Below the pieces are notes generated by a model. That model was not told the DNA's origin and did no database searches. It was given only the letters and a program-made list of their open reading frames with translations. The translations under genes were made by a program, and so were the position numbers. From NCBI RefSeq assembly GCF_000801105.2, contig NC_079514.1, forward strand, positions 12,688,293-12,752,292: a DNA stretch of 64,000 nucleotides, read 5' to 3'. The stretch is from Raphanus sativus. Lineage: Eukaryota; Streptophyta; Magnoliopsida; Brassicales; Brassicaceae. This document shows, piece after piece, positions 60,898-64,000 of the stretch. Within the stretch, counting starts at the first letter, position 1. Each line of letters starts with the position of its first letter.

Positions 60898-61054
60898 CTG
60901 GGGCGGACTTAGAACATAAATTAGTATGGGGCACATAGTCTAATTTATATATAAATTAGGACTATATAAATAATTTTAGAATAATTATTAAAGAAAAAAC
61001 GAAAATGGGTGTGGGGCCTGTGCCACACCCCCTCCTCACCTAGATCCGCGGTCT
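60898..61054. mobile_element. Short MITE-like element (GGGGCGGACTTAG...CCTAGATCCGCGG)
   Basis: The left end GGGGCGGACTTAG and the right end CCTAGATCCGC are imperfect inverse complements. GTGTGGGGCCTGTGCCACACCC just inside the right end forms a hairpin. About 155 bp, non-coding. Confidence 0.4.
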
Positions 61055-61071
61055 CCAAAGAAATCATTTTG

Positions 61072-61296
61072 TTAGTGTCGTAACGGCTCTGGAATTACAC
61101 TCCAAGCTTTATTAACAATACAAAGACCTTTGGAGTCGAAAGTTTTACAAGAGCGAAACTGGAACTGGAAAGGCATGCAAATTGTAAAGTTGCTGAATGC
61201 TTCGATGGTACACAAGTGGACATTGGGATTCATAAGAAAAGTGAGACATTGGCTTTGAAAGCTTGAAGAAGTGGAATAATTTAAGTTCATCGACAA
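61072..61296 (-). CDS. Unrecognised 74-residue ORF
   Basis: Starts MSMNLNYSTSSSFQSQCLTF, ends AWSVIPEPLRH. Contains MPFQFQFRSCKTFDSKGLC. It may be an exon of the same locus as the ORF at 60098-60490, but no splice connection was established. Confidence 0.25.
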   Translation of the reverse strand: MSMNLNYSTSSSFQSQCLTFLMNPNVHLCTIEAFSNFTICMPFQFQFRSCKTFDSKGLCIVNKAWSVIPEPLRH

Positions 61297-62191
61297 GGAA
61301 ATAAAGTTGTAGTTGTCTTTTGATTAATTATTAAACTCGAACCATAAATATCTAGTTGAAGTCACACTTGGCAGTGGAAAGCATGGTTTATAAACATGGC
61401 GGTAGACATGAAGCACTGATTATACATATATGTCACTATCATAATGCATCTTTCTTGGTTAATTAGTTCACTACTAACGTTGGAAAAATGTCGCTTTTAA
61501 CCATCTTGGGAGGCCATGGAATCTTTAAAGGAAAAGCAGTTTTCTAAAATGTGGTATATTGAAAGCCTTAAGTTAAAATAAAAAATAAAAAAAATGTGGT
61601 ATATGCCACAATGTTCATAAACTTTAGTTTATCATTCAAAAGTTGGAAATATGTGCGTGTATATATCATCTTATCTATAAATTTTATAGGTTTATAGCAG
61701 AACAAATTATCGGAGTCATCTAGACATACAAACGTCGGGCAGTCTTGGATCACTTGAGAGCGATTAGCGTTTTTTAATACTACAATCGACAAAAAGTGAA
61801 AATTTCTTTTATTGCTTCAGATTGCGTAAAATTTGAAATAAGAAGTGAAACATAAAGAAGGTGAACAATGTGTCCCCCACTAGTTTCATTCTTTGTGTGC
61901 CACTAAATTTTGTACGCAATATTCTAATAAAAGACTTTGGCGAAATTAAGGATTTTTTTTTCCCAATAACTACATTAGCTATCTTATGATCGAGTCCTAC
62001 GAGGGAGATACGGATCTCTAAACATGTTAACAGTAGAATTTGGTGAGTATAACCTCTTTTTTATGTCAATAGTTAGTGTATATTTTTTCTGTGGACCCAA
62101 TAGTTAGTATATATATATATATATATATGTAATAATACTAATGCTTAAATGTTGGGTCTACTATCAAACTAAATAAATATTTTGTATGTTT
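61297..62191. other. Non-coding stretch
   Basis: AT-rich, with a (TA)n run at about 62109-62128. Nothing recognised. Confidence 0.4.
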
Positions 62192-62405
62192 AGAGCATCT
62201 CTTCACTACCAAATAGAGTTGCAATAAGAAATGCTATAATTCTACTATATTTCATTTTGTACTCTATTATGGTTTGTTCAGTATTTCATTTTCCACTTCA
62301 AAATAGAATATGGTAGAAGTAAACTTATGGATGGAGTAAAATCAACTCAATTATGAAGTTACTCTATTTTAAAACAAAAATAAGAGTGATACACTAAAAT
62401 GTTTT
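62192..62405. mobile_element. MITE-like element (AGAGCATCTC...GAGTGATACAC)
   Basis: Starts AGAGCATCTCTTCACTACC and ends with sequence of reverse-complement type (TTACTCTATTTTAAAACAAA, then AGAGTGATACACTAAAAT). Same type as the element at 46302. No coding. Confidence 0.45.
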
Positions 62406-64000
62406 TGATACCGACTCGAACTATATTGAAAACATTGGGCATTTGACTTAGTTTAAACAATTTTTTACAATTAAATTTTATCTATACCCGCATTGCTGTA
62501 TATACGCTAATACTTAAACTATATATCATTTAGTGTAACTGGAAAATTTGGAGTAATAAAAAAAATAGTAATTCGTTTCTGAAAGTAGGATGTTATGGGT
62601 TTTTTTGTTCCACAAAGAAAGATTTTGTGTAATATCAATAATGTTTTTTAAATACAAATTAACTCGATTAATTTTCATTTGATATTCACGATGACTTACA
62701 TAAATATTTTTTGGGTAAAGACAAATGCTTTTGGTAAAGTTCAATTCTAAATCAACTTCTTTTTTATTTTTAAGTTTCTTCTTTTCAAAAGCAAAAAGAG
62801 AAAACAGAAGAAAAAAAAGAAAAAAACGAAACAGAAAAAAAAAGAAAAAAGAGGTGAAATTTTTTTTTAAAAAATTCTCTATCATTGCTTTGAAAAGGTA
62901 TATTTAAGTTAAAATCATGAAAATCCATGATTGAAGGTTTACTAAAATAACTGAAAATGATGTCCTAATATATAATATTTTCGGAACATATTCCGATAGA
63001 TTTAGCTCCATTTTAAAACTTTTGCTTTGCAAAGAAAATTAGTTTTGGCTCTACTCTAAAATATTACTTTGCAAATAAATTAGTTTTGGCTCCATGTTTG
63101 AATCATTTTACGTAATTGTATTGGTGTATATTAAGTTACATTCACTTTTAAAGGAATAGGAACAATTTAATGAAGAAGTGTGCAAAATGATTTAAATGCA
63201 GACACCAAAATTCTAAAAAAAATAATTATTCCGACAACTTTAGATGTAGAAATAAGCAAAACAATAATCACAAATTTTTATAAAGAAAATGCATTTATTG
63301 TTTCTTAATCTATGTGAAATATTCAAAACATTATATTTTGTGGAACAGATGTATTATAAAAGACGAGAAGAAATTAAAATTTGGAGAGAGAGTAAAATAG
63401 AGTAAATGTATTTAATCTTGCGTAGAGTGGAGTAAAAAAATGTAGAGAAATTGGCGTAAATACACTCAATTCAACATCATATTTGCCATATACCCTTAAG
63501 TACTGAGTCCATTTTTTATGACAATTTTATCCCTATGAGCTACCTTCCCTATACTGCACAGACTCTGTATTCTGGCAGGAGACACTGGTCGACTCATTGG
63601 ATAATGCAATGTCTAGACAATTTTCCAAAAGCAATCTAATATCTCACAATGTATCAGCATCTCTTTCCTCTCTTTTTTATTTTTTTGTCACAACATCTCT
63701 TTCTTCTCCTCTCACTTTAAACTTTATGAATTTTTTTTCATTCATCTTCAAATTCACAAGAGTTCGACAAGGATGGATCTGAAGGAAAACTTGTGACAAT
63801 TTAAAATGATTTTTGTCACTGTCCTCGATTTTGAATTTTTCCTCACACTGTTTTTTTTTCTGCATTTGACAATTTAAAATAATTTTTTCAATATTTTCTT
63901 CGAATTAATTTTAAAATGTTCTTGCGGATCTTCAGTTTTATCGGATCTTTTGCTGTTCTTGTGAGTTTATATGTTTTATTCTAAATTTTATATTAACTGT
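62406..64000. other. AT-rich non-coding end of window
   Basis: No gene recognised. Short A/T-rich ORFs here have low-complexity composition. Purine-rich AGAGTAAAATAGAGTAAATG near 63390 suggests another remnant of the GAGTAAAAT MITE type. Confidence 0.4.

Overview
The window is nuclear DNA of a crucifer (Brassicaceae), probably of the Brassica/Raphanus type. Its genes have short GT-AG introns, it is rich in AT-rich non-autonomous transposons, and several proteins are near-identical to Arabidopsis proteins I can recall. Most of the right two thirds follows the Arabidopsis chromosome 3 interval At3g283xx-At3g285xx in reverse numerical order: AAA-ATPase remnant, P4H7, TDF1/MYB35, RsmD-like methyltransferase, CLE25, BIR2, an ABCB15-22 clade transporter, and the At3g28370-like coiled-coil protein. 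This synteny is from memory and has not been searched.

Layout. 0.5-1.6 kb: a pseudouridine synthase gene (minus). 2.7-3.8 kb: a broken BCS1-like AAA-ATPase (minus). 4-16 kb: a transposon-dominated stretch. It holds one Helitron with both ends visible (7806-9049), a tandemly duplicated Helitron (4195-5598), several further Helitron 3' hairpin termini, and a foldback element with a 9-bp target duplication (9280-11515). The foldback arms are degenerate telomere-type repeat, and a 5'-truncated LINE with its own target duplication and A tail has inserted into it. Two large CT microsatellites lie inside a diverged tandem duplication. 16.1-19.6 kb: a TFIIIB subunit (BRF1-like) gene whose reading frame breaks near the C-terminus. 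21.3-21.8 kb: a dead ERF gene missing half its AP2 domain.

24.6-35.2 kb is a compact block of intact genes: prolyl 4-hydroxylase, tapetal MYB factor, chloroplast-type rRNA methyltransferase, CLE25 peptide precursor and the pseudokinase receptor BIR2. 37-45 kb carries less familiar genes: an unrecognised fragment, an acidic coiled-coil protein with a four-fold internal repeat, a DUF4408/DUF761 protein, and a decayed array of repeated exons. 45.2-46 kb is a napin-type 2S albumin with a seed-type promoter (RY and G-box motifs). 48.8-54.6 kb is a full-length ABCB transporter with an in-frame 35-residue duplication after its first nucleotide-binding domain and a large inverted-repeat element in its third intron. 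55.5-57.3 kb is a coiled-coil gene. 57.3-64 kb is mostly non-coding, with a hAT-like element, smaller MITE-like elements and two unrecognised ORFs.

The genes share no pathway; this is an ordinary syntenic block broken up by transposons. I found no sign of a wholly new molecular system. The most informative signals are the nested transposon, the Helitron termini, and the footprints of small duplications and deletions in coding genes.
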